The notes below the pieces were generated by a model. That model searched no databases and was not told the origin of the DNA. It saw nothing but the letters and a program-made list of their open reading frames with translations. A program made the position numbers and the translations under genes. Shown piece by piece: positions 1 through 6,759 of a stretch of DNA of 11,524 bases (position 1 is the stretch's first letter; each line of letters starts with the position of its first letter). This DNA is from Thermoplasmatales archaeon. GTDB taxonomy: Archaea > Thermoplasmatota > JASEFT01 > JAUWIS01. The DNA lies in contig JASEEW010000046.1 of NCBI GenBank assembly GCA_030019485.1, positions 1 through 11,524 on the forward strand, given 5' to 3'.

Positions 1-53
1 CTTATATCAAGCTTTCCGCTTTCTATCCTGGAAAGCGGAAAGCTTGATATAAG
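1..53. repeat. Perfect 23-bp inverted repeat with 7-nt loop at window edge
   Basis: Bases 1-23 are the exact reverse complement of bases 31-53, with a 7-nt loop (TATCCTG) between them. The 3' arm encodes a normal kinase segment (ESGKLDI), whereas the 5' arm encodes LISSFPLS, which does not look like the usual kinase residues before that segment. The simplest reading is a fold-back chimera from amplification or assembly at a contig end. A real hairpin inside a gene is possible but less likely. Confidence 0.9.
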
Positions 54-516
54 GAAAAGGTATATATCCATACCTGAACTTGTAAAAATGATAGGGGATG
101 ATGTGAAACCAATGGCTGACGAAAAAAAGCAGACAGTTGTGATGGAGATGCCGGCATCCTTGCCCGAGGTTCCTGGGGATGTGGACCTTGTTTCCAAGGT
201 ATTCATGAATCTACTGACTAACGCTATAAAATACACCCCAAAAAACGGGAGTATTACAGTAAAAGCACAAGATGAGGAAAGAAACATACATATAACTGTG
301 CAGGATAACGGGGCAGGTATTCCAGAAGATGAGCTGGAGAAGATTTTTGACAAGTTTTACACAGGCAGCTCATCCGAGCATGGGGGTATAGGGCTTGGGC
401 TAGCCATAGTTAAAGGCATAGTTGAACAACATAATGGAAAAATATGGGCTGAGAGCATTGCTGGTAAAGGCTCAACATTCCATGTTCTACTGCCAAAAAA
501 TGGAGGGAAAACATGA
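1..516 (+). CDS. Sensor histidine kinase, C-terminal part (5' partial)
   Basis: The reading frame is open from base 1, so the gene starts outside the window. The ATG at 88 is internal, because kinase-like sequence (LESGKLDIRKR) already precedes it. What remains is the end of the dimerisation region and a complete HATPase_c domain. Counting from base 1, the N-box is NLLTNAIKYTP (about residues 70-80), the G1 box DNGAGIP (about 102-108), the F-box EKIFDKFYTG (about 113-122) and the G2 box GGIGLGLAI (about 128-136). The phosphorylated His and any sensor domain lie upstream. The stop overlaps the start of the response regulator by ATGA (513-516), so the two are co-translated and probably a cognate pair that phosphorylates across. 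The first roughly 8 codons lie in the fold-back palindrome and may not be genuine. Confidence 0.93.
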   Translation, partial: LISSFPLSILESGKLDIRKRYISIPELVKMIGDDVKPMADEKKQTVVMEMPASLPEVPGDVDLVSKVFMNLLTNAIKYTPKNGSITVKAQDEERNIHITVQDNGAGIPEDELEKIFDKFYTGSSSEHGGIGLGLAIVKGIVEQHNGKIWAESIAGKGSTFHVLLPKNGGKT

Positions 517-1652
517 AGGTGATGGTTGTTGATGATGATCCTACAATAGTTGATGCAATAAAAACTCTGCTGAAAACAGAGGGACATGAGCCAGCAGGCA
601 TGTATTCTGGTGAGGAATGCCTGAATAATCTGAAGGGTGAAGTAGATTTAATACTGCTTGATATCAAAATGCCTGGGATGAATGGTATTGAAACGCTCAG
701 GAACATAAAGAGAATTAAACCAGACACGTATGTGGTCATGCTGACTGCTTTTGCAACAGTTGATACTGCTGTTGAGGCAATGAAGGAAGGGGCATTTGAC
801 TACATCAGGAAGCCTTTTGCGATGGAGGACATGAAAGAAGTACTCATGGATGTAATAGAGGATATTAAACTCAAAAAAAATCATAAAGTGGTTGGTCTGA
901 TGGAAGGAGGGGACTTGGACTGTTTTGAAGTTTTTAAAAATGTGTTTAGAAATAATGTGAAAGGCATGTGTGTCACAACCGAAAAACCTGAAACCATTGA
1001 TGAAAGATACGCTCTGAAAAATGTGTCCTATGTATGGCTCACGGAGGAAAATTATATAGGGGAGCCAAGAGGAAAAGAGCAGGAGAGGATGGGTCCCAAG
1101 GAAATAGAGAAATTGAAAACACTTATAGAGCGATTTATCACAGAAAATGAGAACACCGCGATTTTAATCAGCAGTATGGAGGCGCTGATAAGAAAAAACC
1201 TGCTGGGCACCATAAAAGAATTTATATACTATCTTGATGAAAAGGTGAGGACAAAAAATACCTCTGTGATACTTTCTGTCAGCCCTGAAAGCAGGGATGT
1301 GCCGGGATTAACTGAGATTGAAAACCGGATTGCTGACCTGTACATCAGGCATATATCTGAGTCAATCTCAAACCCTTTAAGAAGAAACATTATCCTCACA
1401 TTAGATGCAAACAGGGAGTGCAGTTTCACCAGAATAGCAAAAGAGGTCAGAATCAGGGACTCGCCCAAACTGAGTTTTCATCTGAGAAAACTTAAATCCA
1501 GTGGAATCGTGGAGCAAAATGATGAAAAAAAATATTTCCTAACCAAAACTGGGGAGGAAGCTGCAGTGATATTAAAGGACATGAAAAAAGGGGATGTTAA
1601 AGTTCTGAAAAACATTGTGTGGATGACTGGAAAAAGAGAAAAAACTGACTAA
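513..1652 (+). CDS. Response regulator: REC, DUF835, C-terminal winged helix
   Basis: This 379-residue protein has three parts. Residues 1-120 are a receiver domain with acidic D7/D8, phosphoacceptor D50 (LILLDIKMPG), T78 and K100 (IRKPF). Residues about 130-265 match DUF835, an archaeal domain of unknown function, recognised by VTTEKPETI, SYVWLTEEN, LIERFITENENT, FIYYLDEKVRTKN and ILSVSPE. Residues about 285-360 form an ArsR-like winged helix (RRNIILTL, FTRIAKEV, KLSFHLRKLKSSGIVE, YFLTKTGEEAA). Phosphorylation by the overlapping kinase presumably alters DNA binding, with DUF835 as an interaction module; that is inference. The start is fixed by the ATGA overlap with the kinase. Archaeal response regulators often lack a DNA-binding domain, so this is one of the less common forms with a plausible DNA output. 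A T9 run follows the stop. Confidence 0.92.
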   Translation: MKVMVVDDDPTIVDAIKTLLKTEGHEPAGMYSGEECLNNLKGEVDLILLDIKMPGMNGIETLRNIKRIKPDTYVVMLTAFATVDTAVEAMKEGAFDYIRKPFAMEDMKEVLMDVIEDIKLKKNHKVVGLMEGGDLDCFEVFKNVFRNNVKGMCVTTEKPETIDERYALKNVSYVWLTEENYIGEPRGKEQERMGPKEIEKLKTLIERFITENENTAILISSMEALIRKNLLGTIKEFIYYLDEKVRTKNTSVILSVSPESRDVPGLTEIENRIADLYIRHISESISNPLRRNIILTLDANRECSFTRIAKEVRIRDSPKLSFHLRKLKSSGIVEQNDEKKYFLTKTGEEAAVILKDMKKGDVKVLKNIVWMTGKREKTD

Positions 1653-1670
1653 AAAAATGGGTTTAGTAAA

Positions 1671-1679
1671 TTTTTTTTT
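1671..1679 (+). terminator. Oligo-T terminator after the response regulator
   Basis: Nine consecutive T residues begin 18 nt after the regulator stop codon. Archaeal RNA polymerase terminates at oligo-T tracts without needing a hairpin, and none is evident here. A separate TATA-like box follows before the next gene, which fits a transcript end at this point. Confidence 0.6.
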
Positions 1680-1686
1680 AACAAGG

Positions 1687-1724
1687 AAATAAATATCCCT
1701 ATAAACATAATATCAATTGGGAGG
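1687..1724 (+). promoter_or_regulatory. TATA-like box and Shine-Dalgarno for the RAD55-like gene
   Basis: AAATAAATATCC (1687-1698) resembles an archaeal TATA box and the box before S6e (TAATATATCC). A strong Shine-Dalgarno, GGGAGG (1719-1724), stands 6 nt before the ATG at 1731. TATA spacing to the start would give a very short leader. The ribosome-binding site is firm; the promoter is tentative. Confidence 0.45.
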
Positions 1725-1730
1725 GATACC

Positions 1731-2408
1731 ATGAAACTCATAACTACAGGATATGAGGAGCTGGACGAATACCTTGGCGGCGGGCTTGTTAAAAACTCAA
1801 CAAACCTGCTTGTCGAGGACGGCAAATGTTTAGGGGAGTTGTTCCTCATCTCTATGCTAAGGAAAAGGATAGAGAATGGTGACAAATGCATAATTGACTG
1901 CCTTTCTCTCACTCCTGAAAAGGTAAAAGATTTTTGTGAAAAATATGATGTCAGCCTGAAAAAATATGCGGATTCTGTCCATTTTGTTGACCTAACAGGG
2001 GAAGGAAAAAACAATGGAATCAATCTTGGGGACCTTGACACGTTTGCCCCTGCATACATAAGTTTTGTATCCGGGATAAAGGCAGAACATATATTCAACA
2101 TTGTTTTATCATTATCTGATTTCACATGCAGATTCGGTGAGGAAAAAACATACGAGCATTTAAAGGAAAACTTGAAGGTGTATGAGTCCTGCAAAAGAAC
2201 AGCTGTTTACCTAATAAAAAGGGATATTAACTCAGATAAATACATAAACAGGATGAAGGAATTGTGCAATTCAGTTATTCTACTGAAACAGTCCACTGCG
2301 CACGACAGGTTTCTTTCTGTTGAAAAATCACCGTTGCGAAAATCCTCCCCTGAACTAATCAGATACAATATTGGGAAGGAATTAGAGAAGAGCCGCGGGG
2401 TGCTGTAA
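1731..2408 (+). CDS. RecA/KaiC-fold (RAD55-like) protein with lost P-loop
   Basis: The N-terminus (LITTGYEELDEYLGGGL) is the hallmark start of KaiC/RAD55-type RecA-fold ATPases. The protein has 225 residues, about the length of one such domain. The Walker A loop expected at residues 28-38 reads VEDGKCLGELF, with no GxxxxGK[ST] motif. The Walker B strand (about 121-130, IFNIVLSLSD) lacks an aspartate at the usual place. Strands CIIDCLSL (53-60) and TAVYLIKRD (157-165) keep the fold pattern. The protein is probably a non-hydrolysing paralogue acting as a partner or sensor rather than an ATPase; this is inferred from the missing motif. It follows the kinase-regulator pair but has its own ribosome-binding site and lies beyond a terminator. 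Start: GGGAGG 6 nt upstream of this ATG. Confidence 0.8.
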   Translation: MKLITTGYEELDEYLGGGLVKNSTNLLVEDGKCLGELFLISMLRKRIENGDKCIIDCLSLTPEKVKDFCEKYDVSLKKYADSVHFVDLTGEGKNNGINLGDLDTFAPAYISFVSGIKAEHIFNIVLSLSDFTCRFGEEKTYEHLKENLKVYESCKRTAVYLIKRDINSDKYINRMKELCNSVILLKQSTAHDRFLSVEKSPLRKSSPELIRYNIGKELEKSRGVL

Positions 2409-2433
2409 ATATGAAGCAGGTTAAAATGAGAGT

Positions 2434-2533
2434 AGTTAGTAGTCAGAGCAAACAAGTAGTCAGGAGTTAGGATTTAGGGAAATGGTGTCCCCTAACCCCT
2501 ATCTACTTGCCCCTAGCTACTTGCATGGGGGGG
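2434..2533 (+). repeat. Intergenic repeat element A
   Basis: About 100 bp of short repeated and inverted motifs between two genes. AGTTAGTAGTCAGAG (2434-2448) recurs exactly at 6760-6774. AGTAGTCAG occurs at 2438-2446 and 2455-2463. CAAGTAG (2453-2459) is inverted against CTACTTG at 2503-2509 and 2517-2523, enclosing an inner TTAGGG (2474-2479) / CCCTAA (2490-2495) stem. The element ends in ATGGGGGGG (2525-2533), as element B does. Here the G tract plus TGA forms the ribosome-binding site of the small gene at 2541. Confidence 0.7.
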
Positions 2534-2540
2534 TGAATAG

Positions 2541-2678
2541 ATGACATGCAAATGGGAAAATGAGAGGGAACTCTGCACAAACAACAATGCAAAGTATTAT
2601 TATTTCCTCTGCATAAGGTGTATGAATCTGGAATGCAAGCACTATGAAAAAAACAGGATAAATAATACCGAGGGGTGA
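2541..2678 (+). CDS. Small Cys-rich protein, 45 residues, possible zinc binder
   Basis: This short ORF is easily missed. It begins at ATG 2541, 4 nt after a strong GGGGTGA ribosome-binding site (2530-2536), and ends with TGA at 2676-2678. It encodes 45 residues with five cysteines, at positions 3, 12, 24, 27 and 33, including CIRC (24-27) and CKHYEK, with His35 nearby. The spacing suggests a small metal-binding or disulphide-containing knuckle; no family is recognised. The stop lies inside AGGGGTGA, which is also the ribosome-binding site of the next gene, so translation of the two is probably coupled. Both ribosome-binding sites and the Cys pattern argue for a real gene, but with one sequence conservation cannot be shown. 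A regulatory leader peptide is an alternative. Confidence 0.6.
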   Translation: MTCKWENERELCTNNNAKYYYFLCIRCMNLECKHYEKNRINNTEG

Positions 2679-2685
2679 AAAAATA

Positions 2686-3417
2686 ATGGAATCTCTGAGG
2701 GAAATAAGGTCCGCAGGAAAGGTTGTCTACCTTACAAAACCCGAATCAAATAAAGAATTTATCCAATCACTGGAAAAAAGAACAGTTTCAGCACTTATAG
2801 ATGTCCTGCTCTCAGAAACAGACAAAAAAACACTGTTTGAAATCATAACAGAAACTGCAAAAAAAGTTGGTATAAAACCTTCTTACATATTGAATCATAC
2901 AGTGGACAGACTTGCATCAACCGGGGATACAATACTTCCTCTGATGGAAACAGTTTTTGGTGTTGTTGACAAAAAAACATCAAGTGAAATAACACTCAAG
3001 GCAGCAGAAAAACTCGGTTTAAATGTTTTTGATGAACACATAAAAGAAAAAACAGTGGAATGGACAACAAAAACATGGACAGAAACAATAGCCAGGTTTG
3101 TGTTCAACCCACAGGGAACAGGTATTGTTTTTTCAGAGATATCAAAAGACAGGATTGTAGCCCATGTCATCAAATGCCCAACACCTGGAAGAGCGAGTAA
3201 AGCACCACACCTCACATGCCCATTCTCCTACGGCTACGCCAGAGGGCTGTGGAAAAAAGCATTCCCTGACGGTGAACTGCTAATGGCTGGAACAATGGCA
3301 CACGGCGCTCCAACCTGCGAGTTTATCTTCCATGTAAAAGCAGGGAAAGAGCATGCTGAGATGAGAGAAAAAATTAAAAAATATCTTGCAAAAGAGGAGG
3401 AAATGAAACTGTTATAA
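2686..3417 (+). CDS. Protein with V4R-like C-terminal domain
   Basis: This 243-residue soluble protein has no signal peptide or membrane segment. The first ~120 residues are mostly helical. The C-terminal part, especially CPFSYGYARGLWKKAF (178-193) and AHGAPTCEFIFHV (205-217), matches the pattern of V4R (4-vinyl reductase) and related small-ligand or metal-binding domains. In these, a Cys/His plus GY..G segment is followed by a G.p.C.F.. motif. Cysteines 164, 178 and 211 could bind a ligand or metal. The ATC-hydrolase/methanogen-output group has a similar ending and is the main alternative. Enzymatic function is not established; archaeal V4R proteins are commonly treated as sensors. The ribosome-binding site GGGGTGA (2672-2678) overlaps the stop of the 45-residue gene upstream, suggesting a two-gene unit. 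Confidence 0.6.
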   Translation: MESLREIRSAGKVVYLTKPESNKEFIQSLEKRTVSALIDVLLSETDKKTLFEIITETAKKVGIKPSYILNHTVDRLASTGDTILPLMETVFGVVDKKTSSEITLKAAEKLGLNVFDEHIKEKTVEWTTKTWTETIARFVFNPQGTGIVFSEISKDRIVAHVIKCPTPGRASKAPHLTCPFSYGYARGLWKKAFPDGELLMAGTMAHGAPTCEFIFHVKAGKEHAEMREKIKKYLAKEEEMKLL

Positions 3418-3471
3418 CATTTAACTGCAAAACATTAATTATTTTGAATACTCATGCTTTTAATGGTAATC

Positions 3472-3960
3472 ATGGCTGATGAATATCCTATGGACTGGTT
3501 TGAGTTTGACAAACTGTGCTACAAACTTGCTGAAAAGATAACAAATGACAATACTAAATTTGATAATATTCTTTGTATTGCAAGAGGAGGGCTTGTCATA
3601 GGGAGGATAATGTCAGATATTCTTGGTCTGCCTCTGCATGTCATGTACACGCAGAGGTACAAAAAAGGAACAAAGGAAACATACAAATCCATAATGCTGA
3701 CAGGTATCACGGGAACAAGCCTTTTTGGAGGAAATGTTTTGATTGCAGATGACATAACAGATGAGGGAATAACAATGAAAACTGTTGCAGAAAAGGTTAG
3801 AGATATGGATGATGTAAAAAATGTGAAAACATCTGTTCTCGTGCACAAACCAAGGTCAGTATTCAAACCCGACTACTATGCAAAAGTGACGGATAAATGG
3901 GTTATTTTTCCGTACGAGGTTTGTGAATATAACAAGTTGAAGGAGATGGAAAGTAAATAA
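3472..3960 (+). CDS. Purine-type phosphoribosyltransferase
   Basis: This is a type I PRTase that transfers a ribose phosphate from PRPP to a base, most likely in hypoxanthine/xanthine/guanine salvage in the cytoplasm. Counting from the ATG at 3472 (162 residues), the signature PRPP-binding loop is NVLIADDITDEGIT (about 88-101), with the paired aspartates and T/G positions intact. ILCIARGGLVIGRIMSD (about 33-49) is the usual first beta-strand and PP loop. YTQRYKKGTKE fits the flexible loop region. Three in-frame ATGs (3454, 3463, 3472) are available. MADEYPMDW fits the family start best, and no Shine-Dalgarno is visible before any, so a leaderless mRNA is possible. Substrate cannot be fixed from sequence alone. 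It converges on the carbamate kinase gene, only 3 nt apart. Confidence 0.85.
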   Translation: MADEYPMDWFEFDKLCYKLAEKITNDNTKFDNILCIARGGLVIGRIMSDILGLPLHVMYTQRYKKGTKETYKSIMLTGITGTSLFGGNVLIADDITDEGITMKTVAEKVRDMDDVKNVKTSVLVHKPRSVFKPDYYAKVTDKWVIFPYEVCEYNKLKEMESK

Positions 3961-3963
3961 AAT

Positions 3964-4902
3964 TTATAACATAATATGTGTTCCTGTTTTGTTTTTCAGT
4001 GCATCACCAATGCATTCTGGTGATGTAATGATTACTTCCTTTCCGCCCTTTTCAAGGAATCTTATTCCTGCCTCTATTTTTGGGCCCATGCTTCCAGGAG
4101 GGAAATGCCCTTCTGATAAATATTTTTTCGCCTCTTCAACGCTCATCCTGTCAATCCCTTTCTGCTCTGGTTTGTTGTAGTTTAAAAACACCTTTTCAAC
4201 GTTTGTTGAAATCAGAAGAAGTTCAGCGTTTATGTTTGATGCGAGAAGCGATGATGCTAAATCCTTGTCAATCACAGCCTCAACGCCTTTCAAAAAATTT
4301 TTTTCCTTTACAACAGGTATCCCTCCGCCACCCACAGCAATCACAATGACACCATCATTAACAAGTTTTTTTATAGTCTCATTCTCAACAATCTCCAAGG
4401 GCTCAGGCGAGGGAACAACCCTTCTGTATCCCCTTCCAGCATCCTCAATAATGTTCCATTTTTTTTCTTTTCTGTATCTTTCAGCATTTTCCTTAGAATA
4501 AAATGAACCAATTGGTTTTGTGGGTTTTTTGAACGCAGAATCATTTCTGTCAACAACAACCTGCGTGACCACTGTTATTATATATTTTTTTATTTTTCTT
4601 TTTTTTAACACATTACCAAGCGTCTGCTGGATCATGTAACCCATGCTTCCCTGCGTGTTTGAATCACAGATATCCAGTAATAAAGGATACAGAAGCTCTT
4701 CGGTTTTTTCAGACCTCAGCAGCATATCTCCGACCTGAGGGCCGTTTCCATGGGTAATTACTAGGTCATAACCCGCCTCAATCATGTCTGCAATATGTTC
4801 AACTGTTTCAGCTGTGTTTGCAAACTGCTCTGGTACTGTACCCTTCTGGTCTGCTCTTAGAATAGAGTTGCCGCCTATGGCAACTACTGCCTTCCTTCCC
4901 AT
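3964..4902 (-). CDS. arcC: Carbamate kinase
   Basis: Carbamate kinase interconverts carbamoyl phosphate plus ADP with carbamate plus ATP, in fermentation of arginine or agmatine or in carbamoyl-phosphate handling. From the ATG at 4902 it has 312 residues, normal for the family. Visible motifs are KAVVAIGGNSIL near the start, VITHGNGPQVGDMLL (about 48-62), IAVGGGGIPVV in the middle, EAVIDKDLASSLLA (nucleotide site) and FPPGSMGPKIEAG near the end. A second ATG 15 nt upstream (4917) is possible, but MGRKAVVAIGG matches family starts. A TATA-like box about 26 nt before 4902 would suit a leaderless message. No arginine deiminase or ornithine carbamoyltransferase is in the window. It diverges from the S6e operon across an inverted-repeat-rich spacer. 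Confidence 0.95.
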   Translation of the reverse strand: MGRKAVVAIGGNSILRADQKGTVPEQFANTAETVEHIADMIEAGYDLVITHGNGPQVGDMLLRSEKTEELLYPLLLDICDSNTQGSMGYMIQQTLGNVLKKRKIKKYIITVVTQVVVDRNDSAFKKPTKPIGSFYSKENAERYRKEKKWNIIEDAGRGYRRVVPSPEPLEIVENETIKKLVNDGVIVIAVGGGGIPVVKEKNFLKGVEAVIDKDLASSLLASNINAELLLISTNVEKVFLNYNKPEQKGIDRMSVEEAKKYLSEGHFPPGSMGPKIEAGIRFLEKGGKEVIITSPECIGDALKNKTGTHIML

Positions 4903-4923
4903 GCTGACATAATGCATTTAGTC

Positions 4924-4938
4924 CCTTAAATCTTTATC
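4924..4938 (-). promoter_or_regulatory. Candidate promoter of carbamate kinase
   Basis: Read on the minus strand this stretch is GGATAAAGATTTAAG, containing AT-rich TATA-like cores. The ATTTAAG core is centred about 26 nt before the ATG at 4902, the usual archaeal TATA-to-start distance for a leaderless transcript. No convincing Shine-Dalgarno precedes either candidate ATG. Confidence 0.4.
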
Positions 4939-5075
4939 CAAACTTCCCACAAACTCCCCAGCATAGCAGACACAAAAACTGTTGCAACTCAGAAACTGGG
5001 GAGTTTGCAGCCTCAAAGACACGCAAATCTTTACGACTAGCAAACAGGGAAGTTTGCCCAAACTTTGGGAAGTTG
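4939..5075. repeat. Inverted-repeat cluster in the arcC / S6e divergent spacer
   Basis: Related motifs are arranged as nested inverted repeats. CAAACTTCCC (4939-4948) pairs with GGGAAGTTTG (5047-5056). CAAACTCCCCAG (4950-4961) pairs perfectly with CTGGGGAGTTTG (4996-5007). AGTTTG-CC-CAAACT (5051-5064) is a short palindrome, and a further GGGAAGTTG lies at 5067-5075. The cluster sits between two divergent genes, so it could be operators for a shared regulator or a structured leader. No coding region is seen in it. Confidence 0.7.
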
Positions 5076-5090
5076 CCAATCAGCCGATAA

Positions 5091-5126
5091 TAATATATCC
5101 CAGAATGCTGTTTGAGGTTTGGTGAT
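5091..5126 (+). promoter_or_regulatory. TATA-like box and Shine-Dalgarno of the S6e operon
   Basis: TAATATATCC (5091-5100) is a good archaeal TATA-like box. GGTGAT (5121-5126) is complementary to the archaeal 16S rRNA 3' end and lies 3 nt before the ATG at 5130. This favours 5130 over the in-frame TTG at 5112 as the S6e start. Confidence 0.55.
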
Positions 5127-5129
5127 AGA

Positions 5130-5525
5130 ATGGTTGAGTTTAAGGCAGTAGTCTCTGACCCTAAAACCGGGAAATCATATCAGTTGAACGTCACAGGACA
5201 TTATGCGAACTCGATGATTGGGAAAAAAATCAATGATGAGATAGATGGAATATTTATTAACCTTCCAGGATACAAACTTGTTTTGACAGGCGGTTCTGAC
5301 AAGGATGGTTTCCCCATGAGAAATGACCTCACTGGCCAAAGGAGGAAGAGGACATTACTCGCAGGCGGTATAGGATTCAAACCAACCCATGAGGGGCTCA
5401 GGAGGAAAAAATCTATCAGAGGAAACACTATTTCCCCAGACATTGTTCAGATAAACATGAAAATAAAAACACATGGCCCCAAACCAGTTGAAGAAAGTAT
5501 CAAGGCAAAGGAGGAAAAAAAATAA
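5130..5525 (+). CDS. rps6e: Ribosomal protein S6e (30S subunit)
   Basis: This small-subunit ribosomal protein is found in archaea and eukaryotes and absent from bacteria. From ATG 5130 it has 131 residues, normal for archaeal S6e. Recognisable segments are VEFKAVVSDPKTGKSYQ at the start, IGKKINDEIDG, LTGGSDKDGFPMRND and LTGQRRKRTLL in the middle, and GLRRKKSIRGNTISPDIVQIN followed by a charged tail. An in-frame TTG at 5112 would add six residues before this start; the family start (M-x-E-F-K) and the GGTGAT site argue for 5130. It is the first gene of a unit with aIF2-gamma, which starts at the next base after the stop. Confidence 0.96.
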   Translation: MVEFKAVVSDPKTGKSYQLNVTGHYANSMIGKKINDEIDGIFINLPGYKLVLTGGSDKDGFPMRNDLTGQRRKRTLLAGGIGFKPTHEGLRRKKSIRGNTISPDIVQINMKIKTHGPKPVEESIKAKEEKK

Positions 5526-6758
5526 ATGAGCAATTCAAAACAACCTGAAATAAACATAGGAATGATAGGCCATGTTGACCATGGAAAAACCACACTTACA
5601 AAAGCACTCACCGGCATATGGGCTGACAGACATTCTGAAGAAATAAAAAGGGGTATATCAATAAAACTTGGTTATGCGGATGCGGCTTTTTACAAGTGCC
5701 CAAAATGTGACGAACCAGAATCCTATACAACACACAATAAATGCAAGTTCTGCGGTGAAAAAACAGAACTGTTAAGGGCAGTATCATTTGTTGACTCCCC
5801 TGGACATGAAACACTCATGGCAACAATGCTTTCAGGCGCAGCCATAATGGATGGGGCGTTACTGCTCATAGCAGCAAATGAGCCCTGTCCGCAGCCGCAG
5901 ACAAAGGAACATTTAATGGCTTTAAACATTCTTGGAATAAAAAACATTGTGATTGTGCAAAACAAGATAGACCTTGTTGATGAAAAACAACTTATGGAAA
6001 ACTATGAGCAGATAAAAAATTTTGTGAAAGGAACGGTTGCCGAAAATGCGCCAATCATACCAGTGTCTGCGCAGCATTCCGCGAACATAGATGTTCTCAT
6101 TAAGGCAACTGAGGAAACAATCCCTACACCGAAAAGGGATAAAGAGAGTAATGTAAGGATGTATGTAGCACGTTCTTTTGATGTTAACATGCCCGGGAAC
6201 AGCGTGAACAGCCTTGTCGGAGGCGTGATTGGGGGAACACTAACACAGGGCAGACTGAATATAGGTGACATGATTGGGATCAGCCCGTGCAAGAAGGACG
6301 ATGAAAAAGGAAAGGAATCATGGGGTTCTATAACCACAGAGGTTACTACACTGATAGCTGGTGGGAAGAAGATGAAAAGTGTGGGACCCGGAGGCTTAGT
6401 AGGTGTTGGCACAACCCTGGACCCTGCGATGACAAAATCAGATGCGCTTGCAGGGAAAATAGCAGGTACACCAGATACATTGCCGCTTGTGCTTGACAAA
6501 ATTATGATAGAGGCAAACCTCCTTGAGAGGGTTGTCGGGAGCACTGAGGATTTAAAGGTTGAGAAGATTAAAACAAGGGAAGTCCTGATGCTGAGCGCTG
6601 GAGTAACCATAACTGCGGGTGTTGTTACATCTGCAAGGGAAAAGGATGCAGAAATAACTTTGAAGCTCCCGATATGCGCTGACAAAGGGCAGAGGATAGC
6701 CATAAGTAGAAGGATTGGCGGAAGATGGAGACTGATAGGGTACGGAATAATCAAGTAG
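5526..6758 (+). CDS. eif2g: Translation initiation factor aIF2, gamma subunit
   Basis: This GTPase subunit of aIF2 binds Met-tRNAi and carries it to the small ribosomal subunit. It has 410 residues, the usual length. G1 is GHVDHGKT (15-22), the switch region KRGISIKLGYADA (41-53), G3 DSPGHE (90-95), G4 NKID (146-149) and G5 SAQ (181-183). A zinc knuckle with Cys58, 61, 73 and 76 lies between G2 and G3, as is typical of the gamma subunit and distinguishes it from EF-Tu/EF-1A. The two beta-barrel domains follow, ending GGRWRLIGYGIIK. The start lies directly after the S6e stop, with an AAAGGAGG ribosome-binding site inside the end of S6e (5507-5514). Nothing appears to be missing. Confidence 0.98.
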   Translation: MSNSKQPEINIGMIGHVDHGKTTLTKALTGIWADRHSEEIKRGISIKLGYADAAFYKCPKCDEPESYTTHNKCKFCGEKTELLRAVSFVDSPGHETLMATMLSGAAIMDGALLLIAANEPCPQPQTKEHLMALNILGIKNIVIVQNKIDLVDEKQLMENYEQIKNFVKGTVAENAPIIPVSAQHSANIDVLIKATEETIPTPKRDKESNVRMYVARSFDVNMPGNSVNSLVGGVIGGTLTQGRLNIGDMIGISPCKKDDEKGKESWGSITTEVTTLIAGGKKMKSVGPGGLVGVGTTLDPAMTKSDALAGKIAGTPDTLPLVLDKIMIEANLLERVVGSTEDLKVEKIKTREVLMLSAGVTITAGVVTSAREKDAEITLKLPICADKGQRIAISRRIGGRWRLIGYGIIK

Positions 6759-6759
6759 G

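Noticed and set aside
88..90. ATG at 88 as the start of the histidine kinase
   Set aside because: Kinase-like sequence in the same frame precedes it and no ribosome-binding site is placed before it; the gene is simply truncated by the window edge.
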